Origin: Sphingomonadales bacterium
Lineage (GTDB): Bacteria > Pseudomonadota > Alphaproteobacteria > Sphingomonadales > Sphingomonadaceae
Assembly (NCBI GenBank): GCA_016714795.1
Contig: JADKCA010000002.1
Location: 372,001 to 436,000 of the forward strand
Direction of reading: 5' to 3'
DNA length: 64,000 nucleotides
Below the pieces are notes generated by a model, which saw nothing but the letters and a program-made list of their open reading frames with translations, was not told the DNA's origin and made no database searches. Made by a program: the position numbers and the translations under genes. The stretch's first letter is position 1. Every line of letters begins with the position of its first letter. Shown here in pieces: positions 53,488 to 62,489 of the stretch.

Positions 53488-53766
53488 TTACGCTTTCTCC
53501 AGCCGAATCTCAGGATTCACGCCCAGATCCTTGCGGACCGAGGGGCCAGCGGCGCGGACGCGGTCCTTGATGTGGAGCGGAAGGCCATCGGCACCGGCAT
53601 CCACTGCGTAGGATGCGTTGACGCGGCGCGCGGCCTCTTCCTCTTTCAGAATGGCCTCGGCAGCATCGCCAGCATCCACAGCCTCATGCACATTGCGGGA
53701 CCAGCCCTTGCCCGTCCACCAGACAACGTCACCGCTGCCGAGATCATTTCCTGTCAGTAATTTCAC
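53488..53766 (-). CDS. DUF2849 domain-containing protein
   Basis: A 92-residue protein of the DUF2849 family (VKLLTGNDLGSGDVVWWTGK, then RVNASYAVDAGADG). It occurs next to sulfite reductase in many alphaproteobacteria and its function is not established. The start is GTG at 53766, giving the standard N-terminus; an upstream ATG at 53796 would add ten unconserved residues. A nested palindrome separates it from cysI downstream. Confidence 0.82.
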   Translation of the reverse strand: MKLLTGNDLGSGDVVWWTGKGWSRNVHEAVDAGDAAEAILKEEEAARRVNASYAVDAGADGLPLHIKDRVRAAGPSVRKDLGVNPEIRLEKA

Positions 53767-53790
53767 ACCCAAATCTCCACAAAACCAACC

Positions 53791-53819
53791 CGTCATGCTG
53801 AAACAAGTTCAGGGTGACG
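53791..53819. repeat. Dispersed hairpin overlapping the cobA stop codon
   Basis: CGTCA-TG-CTGAA (left) and TTCAG-GG-TGACG (right) form an interrupted stem. The element carries the last codons of cobA (APSP) and its TGA stop. A related hairpin is at 20917-20941. Confidence 0.6.
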
Positions 53820-54585
53820 GCGCTATCAATTCCGCCTGCCGCACAAAGTCGGCCAAAACATTCACCGCATCAGATCGCGTCACCACCTCACCCACCACGA
53901 TGATCGCCGGGCTCTTCACGCCCTCTCGTGCGATCATGTCGCCCAGATCGGTCAGCAGCGTGCGGATGGCGCGCGCGTCCTTGCGCGTCGCCCGTTCGAG
54001 CACCGCCACCGGCATGTCGGGCGAAACGCCGTCTGCAATCAGCTTTTCGGTAATGTCGCTCGCGGTTGCCACGCCCATGTAGATGACGAGCGTGCGGCCC
54101 TTGCCTGCGAGCCCCGCCCAATTCTGGTCCGACAGCCCCTTGCACTGGCCCGCCACAAAGCTGACCGCGCTGGAGGCCTCACGATGCGTCAGCGGCAGCA
54201 TCGCTTGTGCAGCACCACCAATCGCCGCCGAAATGCCGGGAACAACCTCGACCACAACGCCCGCTGCGCGGCAGGCTTCAACCTCTTCGCCGCCGCGCCC
54301 GAAGATGAACGGATCGCCGCCCTTGAGGCGCACGACGCAATGGCCTGCCAAGGCCTCATGCACCAATATGGCATTGATTCCGTCCTGCGGGACCGAGTGA
54401 TTCGCACGGCTCTTTGCAACCGAAATCAATCGCGCATCGGGGCGGGCCAAATCAAGAATGCCAGCCCCCACCAGCCCGTCATGCACGATGACATCCGCGG
54501 CCCCGATCAGGCGCGCAGCCTTGACGGTCAGCAGATCAGGGTCGCCGGGTCCGGCGCCGACAAGATGGACTGTGCCTTTTTGCAT
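53809..54585 (-). CDS. cobA: Uroporphyrinogen-III C-methyltransferase
   Basis: A 258-residue SAM-dependent methyltransferase making precorrin-2, the precursor of siroheme for sulfite reductase. The N-terminus VHLVGAGPGDPDLLTVKAAR and VIVHDGLV are standard. RLKGGDPFIFGRGGEE, VVPGISAAIGGAAQAMLPLT, HREASSAVSFVAGQ and YMGVATA follow in family order. It has no CysG dehydrogenase/ferrochelatase domain, so the later siroheme steps are elsewhere. The stop codon lies within a dispersed hairpin. Start of the sulfur operon. Confidence 0.95.
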   Translation of the reverse strand: MQKGTVHLVGAGPGDPDLLTVKAARLIGAADVIVHDGLVGAGILDLARPDARLISVAKSRANHSVPQDGINAILVHEALAGHCVVRLKGGDPFIFGRGGEEVEACRAAGVVVEVVPGISAAIGGAAQAMLPLTHREASSAVSFVAGQCKGLSDQNWAGLAGKGRTLVIYMGVATASDITEKLIADGVSPDMPVAVLERATRKDARAIRTLLTDLGDMIAREGVKSPAIIVVGEVVTRSDAVNVLADFVRQAELIAPSP

Positions 54586-54638
54586 TGCCGTCTTTTGCGC
54601 GATTCGGTCGCAAGAGGCAAAACAGACTATGTTGAAGC

Positions 54639-56072
54639 CTATTTAGCGAAACTTGATGTGATCTCACGCAAGCCGATGCCGATAGAGGCACGGGCATTTT
54701 CCTCTTCGGTGGAAACCACCGGATAAGCGCAATAGTCCGCCGCGTAGGCAGCACTCGGGCGATGGTTGCCGGACAGGCCGACGCCGCCAAATGGCGCATT
54801 GGATGGTGCACCATTGGTCGGCCGGTTCCAGTTGATCACACCCGCGCGGACATTGGCCCAGAAGCGATCATACATTTCCGGGCTTCCGCCCACCAACGAA
54901 GCAGACAGGCCGTAATTGGTGGCATTGGCCTCTGCGATGGCCGATTCGAAATCGGGCACGCGAATGACCTGAAGGATGGGGCCGAACAGCTCGATGTCGG
55001 GCTTGTCCTTCACATTGGTCATGTCGATGATGGCAGGGCTCAGATAAGGGAGATGGGGTGCGGCGCGCTCCAGATTCTTGATCGGAACCCCGCCGCGCAT
55101 CATCAGCGCCAGAAAACTCTCTTCCAGCGCGTCGGCGGCCGCAACGTCGATGACCGGCCCCATGAAGGGCGCGGGCGAACCATGGGGTTCTCCTACGATC
55201 AGCCGGTCTGCCAGCTTCTTTACTTCAGCAAGCAGCGGGCCAGCGGTTTCATCGCGCACGATCAGGCGCCGCGCCGAAGTGCAGCGCTGCCCGGCAGACA
55301 TGAAAGCAGACTGGCAGACGATGACGGCAGCGGCATGGGCATCCGGCGCGTCCCACACAACCAGCGGATTATTGCCGCCCAGTTCGAGCGCGAGGATCTT
55401 GCCGGGCCGGTCGGCATAGAGCCGGGAAAGGGCCATGCCGGTGGTCGCAGAGCCGGTGAACAACAGGCCGTCCAGCCCCGGATGAGCCGCAAGCGCCTTG
55501 CCCTGGTCCGGTCCACCAATCACGAGGCGCACCACGCCAGACGGCACGCCGGCGGCATGGAGCAGGCTGACGAGCAACTCGCCTGTTGCCGGTGTCTTTT
55601 CCGATGGTTTGAATACAACCGAATTGCCAGCAATCAGCGCGGGAACGATATGGCCATTGGGCAGATGCGCCGGGAAATTATAGGGGCCGAGCACGCCAAG
55701 CACACCATGCGGCTTGTGGCGCACCGATGTCTTCAGGCCCATCGATCCTTCCAGCCTGCGTTGCGGTGTACGTTCGGCATAAGAGCGGACAGAAATGTCC
55801 ACCTTGCTGATCACCGATTCCACTTCGTTGCGGGCTTCCCACATCGGCTTGCCGGTTTCGCGGGCAATCGTGTCCGCCAGCTGCTCGCCCTTTTGCCGGA
55901 CGGCATCGGTGAAACGGCGCAGGGTTTCGATGCGGACAGTCAGCGGTTGGGACGCCCAATGCACCCAGGAGGACCGGGCAATGGCGACCTCTTCATCAAC
56001 ATTACTGACATTGCCCCGCCACAGGACGGCTCCGGTGGCAGGTTCGATGGAAACAAGTTCAGACGCAGACAT
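54639..56072 (-). CDS. astD: N-succinylglutamate 5-semialdehyde dehydrogenase
   Basis: A 477-residue aldehyde dehydrogenase of the AstD type. Features are VLGVLGPYNFPAHLPNGHIV, KPSEKTPATGELLVSLL, FTGSATTGMALSRLYA and ELGGNNPLVVWDA. The catalytic Cys is in SAGQRCTSARRL. It oxidises N-succinylglutamate semialdehyde in the arginine succinyltransferase pathway. No astA or astB is adjacent, though the clear AstD-type residues favour this role. The start could be 56072 or ATG 56084. Confidence 0.88.
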   Translation of the reverse strand: MSASELVSIEPATGAVLWRGNVSNVDEEVAIARSSWVHWASQPLTVRIETLRRFTDAVRQKGEQLADTIARETGKPMWEARNEVESVISKVDISVRSYAERTPQRRLEGSMGLKTSVRHKPHGVLGVLGPYNFPAHLPNGHIVPALIAGNSVVFKPSEKTPATGELLVSLLHAAGVPSGVVRLVIGGPDQGKALAAHPGLDGLLFTGSATTGMALSRLYADRPGKILALELGGNNPLVVWDAPDAHAAAVIVCQSAFMSAGQRCTSARRLIVRDETAGPLLAEVKKLADRLIVGEPHGSPAPFMGPVIDVAAADALEESFLALMMRGGVPIKNLERAAPHLPYLSPAIIDMTNVKDKPDIELFGPILQVIRVPDFESAIAEANATNYGLSASLVGGSPEMYDRFWANVRAGVINWNRPTNGAPSNAPFGGVGLSGNHRPSAAYAADYCAYPVVSTEEENARASIGIGLREITSSFAK

Positions 56073-56192
56073 ACCGGGTTCCATAGCGGCCACGGGTTAA
56101 GAATCCCTGTTAGGCGAGGAAACGCGCCGCTACAAGCACGGCTTGTATGGCTTGGCAGTTGCGGCACGGCGCACATCAGGCGATAGAGGGTC

Positions 56193-57062
56193 ATGAGCAA
56201 CACAAGCACATGGGCTGACAGCAGCTGGACTTCGGATGGATTGCGGCTGCACTATCGGGATTATGCCGGGCCGAAGAACCGGCCTGCCCTCCTTTGCATG
56301 CCCGGCCTGACCCGCAATATCCGCGATTTCGAGCCGTTGATCGCACATCTGGCGGGGGACTGGCGCATCATTGCTGTCGAATTTCGCGGGCGCGGCGAAA
56401 GCGAGTATTCCAAAGCTCCGGCCAGCTATGCGCCGCCGGTTTACGCGCAGGACGTCGCGCTGCTGATCGAAGAACTGAAGCTGCGCAAGATCGTCACCAT
56501 CGGCACGTCGCTGGGGGGGCTTGTATCCATGATGCTGGCGGCGATGCTGCCAGACCGGATCGTCGGCGCGGTGCTCAATGATATCGGTCCGGTGGTGGAA
56601 CAGCGCGGGCTGGATCGGATCAAGTCTTATGTAGGCAAGGCGCAGGCATGGCCTACCTGGGTTCATGCAGCGCGTGCGGCGGCGGAACAGAATGCGGATG
56701 TCTATCCCGGCTATGATCTGGAAAACTGGATTGCCATGGCGAAGCGGCTCAACACGCTGACGCCGCAGGGTCGCGTCGTGCCGGATTATGATCCGCGCAT
56801 CGCAGAGCCGATCCGTGCAGAACAGACCAACGCGGTCCCGCCCGATCTCTGGCCGCTTTACGAAGCGTTTGGCGAAGCGCAGGTTCTGGTGTTGCGCGGC
56901 GAGTTGTCCGACATATTGTCTGCCGAAACCGCGCGCGCCATGGGCCGCCGCCTGCCCAATGCAAAAGTGCGCACCGTGCCCGACGTGGGCCATGCCCCGG
57001 TGCTGGATGAACCTGCTTCGGTGCGCGCGATACAGGGGCTGCTCAAGGCCGTGATGGCGTGA
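56193..57062 (+). CDS. Alpha/beta hydrolase
   Basis: A 289-residue alpha/beta hydrolase. The nucleophile elbow is TIGTSLGGLVSMM and the HG-type motif is LCMPGLTRNIRDF. An acid is probable in LSDILS, and the His is in VGHAPVLDEP. The cytoplasmic enzyme's substrate is unknown; the sequence looks like generic haloperoxidase/lactonase-type family members. It is the first of three coupled genes (overlap with the next, GTGA). Confidence 0.87.
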   Translation: MSNTSTWADSSWTSDGLRLHYRDYAGPKNRPALLCMPGLTRNIRDFEPLIAHLAGDWRIIAVEFRGRGESEYSKAPASYAPPVYAQDVALLIEELKLRKIVTIGTSLGGLVSMMLAAMLPDRIVGAVLNDIGPVVEQRGLDRIKSYVGKAQAWPTWVHAARAAAEQNADVYPGYDLENWIAMAKRLNTLTPQGRVVPDYDPRIAEPIRAEQTNAVPPDLWPLYEAFGEAQVLVLRGELSDILSAETARAMGRRLPNAKVRTVPDVGHAPVLDEPASVRAIQGLLKAVMA

Positions 57063-58165
57063 AGATCCTCCATTGCCACTCTACTTTCTCGCTGGGCGGG
57101 AAGGAGGCGCGGGCAGTGCGCCTGATGAATCTCTTTGCGGATCAGGCGGAACACACCATTCTCTCCTCCGTGCCCGATGCTTTGGGTGCGCGGGAGATGA
57201 TCGCGCCGCATGTGCGCGTGACTTTCCCCGGGGAAAGCGCGCCACCACTTCATGGCAAACCCGCGCCGGGGCGCTATCGCGATCTGGCGCGCTACATGCA
57301 GCATTTCGATCTGGTGCTCAGCTATAATTGGGGCAGCATGGATGCGGTCGGTGCGCATCGGCTGCTGGTCTCCAACGGCCCGCCGCTCATCCACCATGAG
57401 GACGGCTTCAACACGGACGAAACCGAAAAGCTCAACTGGAAGCGCAACCTCTATCGTCGCCTGATGCTGCCCACAGCGAAGGCGCTGGTGGTGCCGAGCT
57501 CTAGGCTGGAAGGCATCGCGGCTGCGGTGTGGAAGCAGCCGCGCGCCAGGCTTCACCGCATTCCCAACGGCATTGATACCGCCGCTTATGCGGCCCCGCC
57601 TGCTCCTGATGCGCTGGGCGATCCGGTGAAGCAGCCGGGCGAATTGTGGATCGGCACATTGGCCGGCTTGCGGGCTGTCAAGAATCTGCCGCGGCTGGTG
57701 CGCGCCTTTGCGGCGCTCACCGTTTCTGCGCGGCTGGTGATTGTCGGTGAAGGGCCGGAGCGGGATGCGATCCTTGCAGAGGCCGCGCGGTTGGGCGTGG
57801 CAGACCGCGTGCATCTGCCCGGTTTCCGTGATCAGCCGCAGCGTTTCATCGGCCTGTTCGATATTTTCGCCCTGTCATCGGACAGCGAACAATTCCCCAT
57901 TTCGCTGGCCGAAGCGATGGCAGCGGGCGTGCCTGCTGCATCCATGGACGTGGGTGATGTGCGCGCCATGTCTGACCCGGCCAATCTGCCCTTCATCGTG
58001 CAGGATGAAGCGGGGCTGGCCGCCGCGCTCCAGTCGCTTGCCGCCGATCCGGCCTTGCGGGCCAGGCTGGGCACCGCCAATCGCGCGCGTGCAGAGGCGG
58101 AGTTTGGCGAGGCGGCGATGGTCCGGCGGTATGCCGCGCTCTATGGGCTGGAGAGCCCCTTGTGA
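57059..58165 (+). CDS. Family 4 glycosyltransferase
   Basis: A 368-residue GT-B fold transferase. The start is MKILHCHSTFSLGGKEARAV, and the C-terminal domain contains GTLAGLRAVKNLPRLVRAFA, VIVGEGPERDAILAEAARLG and the donor-binding SSDSEQFPISLAEAMAAGVP. It probably adds a sugar to a cell-envelope glycolipid; donor and acceptor are unknown. The start is GTG (57059), overlapping the hydrolase stop. Confidence 0.87.
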   Translation: MKILHCHSTFSLGGKEARAVRLMNLFADQAEHTILSSVPDALGAREMIAPHVRVTFPGESAPPLHGKPAPGRYRDLARYMQHFDLVLSYNWGSMDAVGAHRLLVSNGPPLIHHEDGFNTDETEKLNWKRNLYRRLMLPTAKALVVPSSRLEGIAAAVWKQPRARLHRIPNGIDTAAYAAPPAPDALGDPVKQPGELWIGTLAGLRAVKNLPRLVRAFAALTVSARLVIVGEGPERDAILAEAARLGVADRVHLPGFRDQPQRFIGLFDIFALSSDSEQFPISLAEAMAAGVPAASMDVGDVRAMSDPANLPFIVQDEAGLAAALQSLAADPALRARLGTANRARAEAEFGEAAMVRRYAALYGLESPL

Positions 58166-58602
58166 ATCCTTGGATGATCGGGCTCGCAGCCGCTCTGTTC
58201 GGCAATATCCTCTATCATCTGATGTCCAGAAGCGCGTCGGCGGGCGGCAAGCCCTTCACCATGCTGGCCATTGTCTATGCGCTGGCGACCGGACTTGCAG
58301 TCACGCTGGCTGTGCTGGCCGAGTCTGCCCGCCCTGCCGATCTGCTGAGGCCGTTGGGGATGCCTGCCGTTGTCGCCCTCGCTCTTGCCGTGGTCATGAT
58401 TGAAGCGGGCTTCCTATGGGCCTATGGTCAGGGTGCTCCCGTCAGCACATCATCCCTGCTGGTGAGTGCAGGTGTGGCTGTGGTGCTGGCGCTGCTGGGT
58501 GTGGTGCTGTTTCGCGAAGGCGTGAATGCCCGGCTGATCGGCGGTTTTGCGCTGGCCTTGGCGGGTGTCTGGCTGATTGGAACAGCCCGCGCAACGCGAT
58601 GA
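58162..58602 (+). CDS. EamA/SMR-like small membrane transporter
   Basis: A 146-residue protein with four or five transmembrane helices. The DMT pattern is visible in IEAGFLWAYGQGAPVSTSSL and GVVLFREGVNARLIGGFALA. This single-domain EamA protein resembles the EmrE/ArnE-like half transporters that act as dimers, perhaps moving a lipid-linked sugar made by the coupled glycosyltransferase. Start is GTG overlapping the previous stop. Confidence 0.8.
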   Translation: MNPWMIGLAAALFGNILYHLMSRSASAGGKPFTMLAIVYALATGLAVTLAVLAESARPADLLRPLGMPAVVALALAVVMIEAGFLWAYGQGAPVSTSSLLVSAGVAVVLALLGVVLFREGVNARLIGGFALALAGVWLIGTARATR

Positions 58603-58687
58603 GAAATGGGGCCAAAAAAAGGCGCGCATTTTTCCGCTGAATGCCTATAGGGCTGATCCATCAACACGGGATGAAACTGGGGCCGAG

Positions 58688-60091
58688 ATGTTCAAGGGTT
58701 TGAAGCCGATTGTGTATGGCGGCAAGGAAGTTTGGCCGCTGGTAGAAGGCGGGAAAGGTGTGGCTGCAACCAACCATGCCAGTTCAGGCGCTTGGGCGGC
58801 AGCCGGTGGCATTGGCACCGTTTCCTGCGTGAACGCGGATAATTATGATCCGGAGGGCGCGGTCATCCGGCAGGTCTATTCCGGAAAGACGCGCGAAGAA
58901 CGCCACCGCGAACTGATCCGCTACGGCATTGATGGCGGCGTTGCGCAGGTGCAGCGTGCCTGGGAAATTTCCGGCGGCAAGGGCGCGATCAACATCAATG
59001 TGCTGTGGGAAATGGGCGGCGCGCAGGAAATTCTGCACGGCATTCTGGATCAGACGCGCGGCATGATTGCAGGTGTCACGTGCGGTGCTGGTATGCCCTA
59101 CAAGCTGTCCGAAATCGCCCAGCAATATGGCGTGACCTATCTGCCCATCGTTTCTTCTGGCCGCGCCTTTCGCGCGCTGTGGAAGCGCGCTTATTCCAAG
59201 GTGGCGGACCTGCTCTCGGCCGTGGTCTATGAAGATCCGTGGCTGGCGGGCGGGCATAATGGCCTGTCCAATGCGGAAGACCCGCTAAAGCCTGAAGATC
59301 CCTATCCCCGCGTGAAGCAACTCCGCGAAGTGATGCGCGAAGCTGGCATTCCCGATTCCACGCCCATCGTGATGGCGGGCGGGGTGTGGAACCTGAAGGA
59401 ATGGGAAAACTGGATCGACAATCCCGAACTTGGCCAGATTGCTTTCCAGTTCGGCACGCGGCCCCTGCTCACGCAGGAAAGCCCGATCCCGCAGGAATGG
59501 AAAGACCGGCTGATGACGCTGGAGGAAGGCGATGTCCTGCTCCACCGCTTCTCGCCCACCGGCTTTTATTCCAGCGCGGTGCGCAACCCCTTCCTGCGCA
59601 ATCTTGAAGCCCGCAGTGCGCGCCAGATAGGCTTTACCCAAGATCCGGACGAGACCCACACCCACCAGCTGGATGTGGGCGTGAAGGGCAAGCATTTCTG
59701 GGTTTCACTGGAAGACCTCCAACGCGCGCGCGGCTGGGCGGGCGAAGGCTTTACGATTGCCCTCAAGACGCCCGACAGCACGGTTGTGTTCGTCACACCG
59801 GAAGAGCGCCCGATTATCCAGAAAGACCAGAAGGATTGCATGGGCTGCCTCTCGCATTGTTCCTTTTCGGCATGGAAGGATCATGACGATTTCACCACCG
59901 GCTATCTCGCCGATCCGCGCAGCTTCTGCATCCAGAAGGCGCTCCAGAACGTCGCGCATGGTGAACCGGTGGACGAGAATCTGATGTTCGCAGGCCACGC
60001 GGCCTTTCGCTTCAAGAAAGACCCATTCTACTCGAACGGCTTCGTGCCGACGGTGAAGCAGCTGGTGGACCGGATTCTGACGGGGGAATAG
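58688..60091 (+). CDS. Nitronate monooxygenase-like flavin oxidoreductase with Cys-rich C-terminus
   Basis: A 467-residue TIM-barrel flavoprotein of the NMO/2-nitropropane dioxygenase group. Features are INVLWEMGGAQEILHGI, AGVTCGAGMPYKLSEIA and PIVSSGRAFRALWKRAY. PIVMAGGVWNLKEW and FQFGTRPLL bind the FMN phosphate. It is about 100 residues longer than typical NMO. The extra C-terminal part has CMGCLSHCSFSAW and SFCIQKALQN, four Cys that could bind metal or an Fe-S cluster. The start ATG 58688 is chosen because the conserved MFKGLKPIVYGG begins there; an upstream frame overlaps the transporter gene. Confidence 0.83.
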   Translation: MFKGLKPIVYGGKEVWPLVEGGKGVAATNHASSGAWAAAGGIGTVSCVNADNYDPEGAVIRQVYSGKTREERHRELIRYGIDGGVAQVQRAWEISGGKGAININVLWEMGGAQEILHGILDQTRGMIAGVTCGAGMPYKLSEIAQQYGVTYLPIVSSGRAFRALWKRAYSKVADLLSAVVYEDPWLAGGHNGLSNAEDPLKPEDPYPRVKQLREVMREAGIPDSTPIVMAGGVWNLKEWENWIDNPELGQIAFQFGTRPLLTQESPIPQEWKDRLMTLEEGDVLLHRFSPTGFYSSAVRNPFLRNLEARSARQIGFTQDPDETHTHQLDVGVKGKHFWVSLEDLQRARGWAGEGFTIALKTPDSTVVFVTPEERPIIQKDQKDCMGCLSHCSFSAWKDHDDFTTGYLADPRSFCIQKALQNVAHGEPVDENLMFAGHAAFRFKKDPFYSNGFVPTVKQLVDRILTGE

Positions 60092-60092
60092 G

Positions 60093-60112
60093 ACTCCGGC
60101 CCTCGCAGGAGT
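60093..60112. repeat. Degenerate copy of the sphingomonad GC palindrome
   Basis: ACTCC...GGAGT with the flank GGAGTGACAAA just after the flavin oxidoreductase stop. Form and flank resemble the palindromes at 48864 and 63918, but with many changes. Confidence 0.35.
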
Positions 60113-60124
60113 GACAAATCTGCC

Positions 60125-61312
60125 TCATCCCCCCGCATCAATCAGTGCCTGCACCTTCTTGTAGAACGCCTCGCGCGCTTCGCCTTCGGGGCCTTCGGTG
60201 GCGCGGGTCCAGTTGGCGTTTGAGGCGATCACGAGTTTGCGCTTCGGATCAATGAAGATGCCCTGCCCGAAAATCCCCTGTGCGGCGACCGCGCCGTCAT
60301 CATAGGTCCACCACTGGAACCCATAGCCCGTTCCAGGGGTGCCGATATCCTTCTGTTTGAACGTGGCCTGCGCAAACCAGTCTGCGGGCACGACGGGTTT
60401 TCCGCTGGCTACGCCATTCGCCAGCACGAACAGGCCGAACCGGGCAAAGTCCCGCGTGGCGGCCTGCATGCAACATCCGGCGATTTCATGGCCGGTCTTG
60501 CCCAGCAGCCAGGTGGCCTTGGCTTCCATGCCGGCTGGCTGCCACAATTTCTCTTGCAGATATTGCGCGAGCGGCTTCTTGACGGCGGAGGAAACGAGCA
60601 CGCCGATCAGATTGGTTTCGCCCGTATTATAATGCCAGACCGCGCCTGGCGGGTGTGCGCGCGGCAGCTTGCGCATATAGCTGACGGTCGCATCGACGCC
60701 CTTGTCGGGCGTGGCGACGTTGAACTGCGCGACATCGGCCTTGGGGTCTTCATAATCCTCATTCCAGCGCACGCCCGAACTCATGGTCAGCAGCTGGCGG
60801 ATCGAAACATCGTCGTAAGCCGAGCCTCGCAAATCGGGGATATACTGGCTCACCTTATCCTCAAGGCTCTTGATATGCCCGTCCTGAATGGCGGCCCCCA
60901 CCAGTGTGGACGTGAAGGACTTGGCGACCGAAAAGCTGGTCCAGCGCCCTGTGGCATCAAAGCCCAGACCATAGCGTTCGAAACGCACCTTGCCGTCTTG
61001 CAGGATCACCAGTCCGGCAGCGCGCTGAGAGGTGAAATAATCGTCCACACCCGATATCTCCAGCGGCTTGCCCGCCGGAAGAGCGAGCGGCGTGGCGGAG
61101 GGTGACACCTCGCGCGTTTTCGCCAGCACCGGAAGCCGGTCCATAGCGCGGAAGGCCACATCGCGTTGATCCATCGGCCATGACAGAACGTCCGCATTGC
61201 GCGGCATATTAGCCACCAGATCGCGCGTTTCCTTGTCCTGGCTGGCATACCAGCCCCCGCCAGCGACTGCTGTTGCGGCCAACAGGGCCAGCACGATTGT
61301 CCTTGTGCGCAT
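60125..61312 (-). CDS. Serine hydrolase (class C beta-lactamase family)
   Basis: A 395-residue membrane-anchored or exported serine hydrolase. The N-terminus MRTRTIVLALLAATAVAGGG is a signal/anchor. The SxxK motif is Ser128-Val-Ala-Lys131 (SFSVAKSFTSTLVG). The YxN motif is Tyr228-Asn229-Thr230 (WHYNTGETN), and a QGIFGQGIFIDPKRK segment follows. This is the AmpC/EstB/penicillin-binding protein-like group that includes esterases and DD-peptidases. The role is not determined. ATG at 61312 has a GGGAGAGG site; divergent from the polyprenyl synthase. Confidence 0.87.
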   Translation of the reverse strand: MRTRTIVLALLAATAVAGGGWYASQDKETRDLVANMPRNADVLSWPMDQRDVAFRAMDRLPVLAKTREVSPSATPLALPAGKPLEISGVDDYFTSQRAAGLVILQDGKVRFERYGLGFDATGRWTSFSVAKSFTSTLVGAAIQDGHIKSLEDKVSQYIPDLRGSAYDDVSIRQLLTMSSGVRWNEDYEDPKADVAQFNVATPDKGVDATVSYMRKLPRAHPPGAVWHYNTGETNLIGVLVSSAVKKPLAQYLQEKLWQPAGMEAKATWLLGKTGHEIAGCCMQAATRDFARFGLFVLANGVASGKPVVPADWFAQATFKQKDIGTPGTGYGFQWWTYDDGAVAAQGIFGQGIFIDPKRKLVIASNANWTRATEGPEGEAREAFYKKVQALIDAGG

Positions 61313-61468
61313 GGTCGATCCTCTCCCTTGTAACTCCTGCACCCAGCATAAGCGGTTGTGCGGGAAGGGGAAGGGGGTGCGGGTGCAGCCCATGCAACTG
61401 GCCTGCGCGCCTTTGCAGCAGCAACATGCCTTGCCTTCCGTCCCGGTGTCCGCCAAGGGCTAGGCGTC

Positions 61469-62482
61469 ATGACCGCCACGATTCACCGTATTGGCGCCGC
61501 GCGAGCGCCCTCGCTTGATCCGCTTGTTGCCCTTGTCGCCTCCGGCATGAACGAGGTGAACAGTGTCATTCTGTCGCGGATGCAAAGCCATGTCCCGCTG
61601 ATTCCGGAGCTGGCGGGGCATCTGATTGCCAGCGGCGGCAAAAGGATGCGCCCGATGCTGACGCTGGCGAGCGCTGCTTTGCTCAACTATCCCGGTAACC
61701 GGCACTACAAGCTGGCTGCCACGGTCGAGTTCATCCACACCGCCACGTTGCTCCACGATGATGTGGTCGATCATTCCGATCTGCGTCGCGGGCGCAAGAC
61801 GGCCAATGTGATCTGGGGCAATTCGGCGAGTGTGCTGGTGGGCGATTTCCTCTTCTCGCGTGCGTTCGAGCTGATGGTGGAAGATGGCAGCCTGAAGGTG
61901 CTCAAGATTCTCTCCAACGCATCCGCCGTCATTGCGGAAGGCGAAGTGAACCAGCTCACCACCCAGCGCCGCGTGGAAACCCGCGAAGAACAATATCTGG
62001 ACGTGATCGGCGCCAAGACGGCGGCTTTGTTTGCCGCCGCCTGCCGCATTTCTGCCGTTGTGGCAGAGCGCGATGAAGCAACCGAACTGTCTCTCGACAG
62101 CTATGGTCGCAATCTCGGCATTGCCTTCCAGCTGATCGACGATGCCATTGATTATGTGTCTGATGCGGAAACCATGGGCAAGGGCGTGGGCGACGACTTC
62201 CGCGATGGCAAAGTGACACTGCCCGTCATCCTCGCTTATGCACGCGGCAACGAGGCTGATCGCACCTTCTGGAAGGATGCGATGGAAGGGCGTCTTGTTT
62301 CGGATGATGATCTGGCGCGCGCGCAAGGCCTGCTGCGCCAGACCCGCGCTATCGACGATACGATGGAGCGCGCGCGTCATTATGGCCAGCGTGCCATCGA
62401 CGCACTCGGCCCCTTCCCGGCGAGCGATGCCAAGGCCGCTTTGGTGGAAGCTGTGGAGTTTGCGATCCACCGCGCTTATTGA
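61469..62482 (+). CDS. ispB: Polyprenyl diphosphate synthase (octa/decaprenyl type)
   Basis: A 337-residue trans-prenyltransferase making the side chain of ubiquinone from FPP and IPP. The first Asp-rich motif is DDVVD (residues 97-101) in LLHDDVVDHSDLRRG and the second is DDAID (224-228) in QLIDDAIDYV. Small residues upstream of the first motif (TATLLH) indicate a long chain product. Start ATG 61469 with conserved N-terminal APSLDPLVALV. The next gene, hrpB, begins seven bases after its stop. Confidence 0.92.
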   Translation: MTATIHRIGAARAPSLDPLVALVASGMNEVNSVILSRMQSHVPLIPELAGHLIASGGKRMRPMLTLASAALLNYPGNRHYKLAATVEFIHTATLLHDDVVDHSDLRRGRKTANVIWGNSASVLVGDFLFSRAFELMVEDGSLKVLKILSNASAVIAEGEVNQLTTQRRVETREEQYLDVIGAKTAALFAAACRISAVVAERDEATELSLDSYGRNLGIAFQLIDDAIDYVSDAETMGKGVGDDFRDGKVTLPVILAYARGNEADRTFWKDAMEGRLVSDDDLARAQGLLRQTRAIDDTMERARHYGQRAIDALGPFPASDAKAALVEAVEFAIHRAY

Positions 62483-62489
62483 AGGGGAT

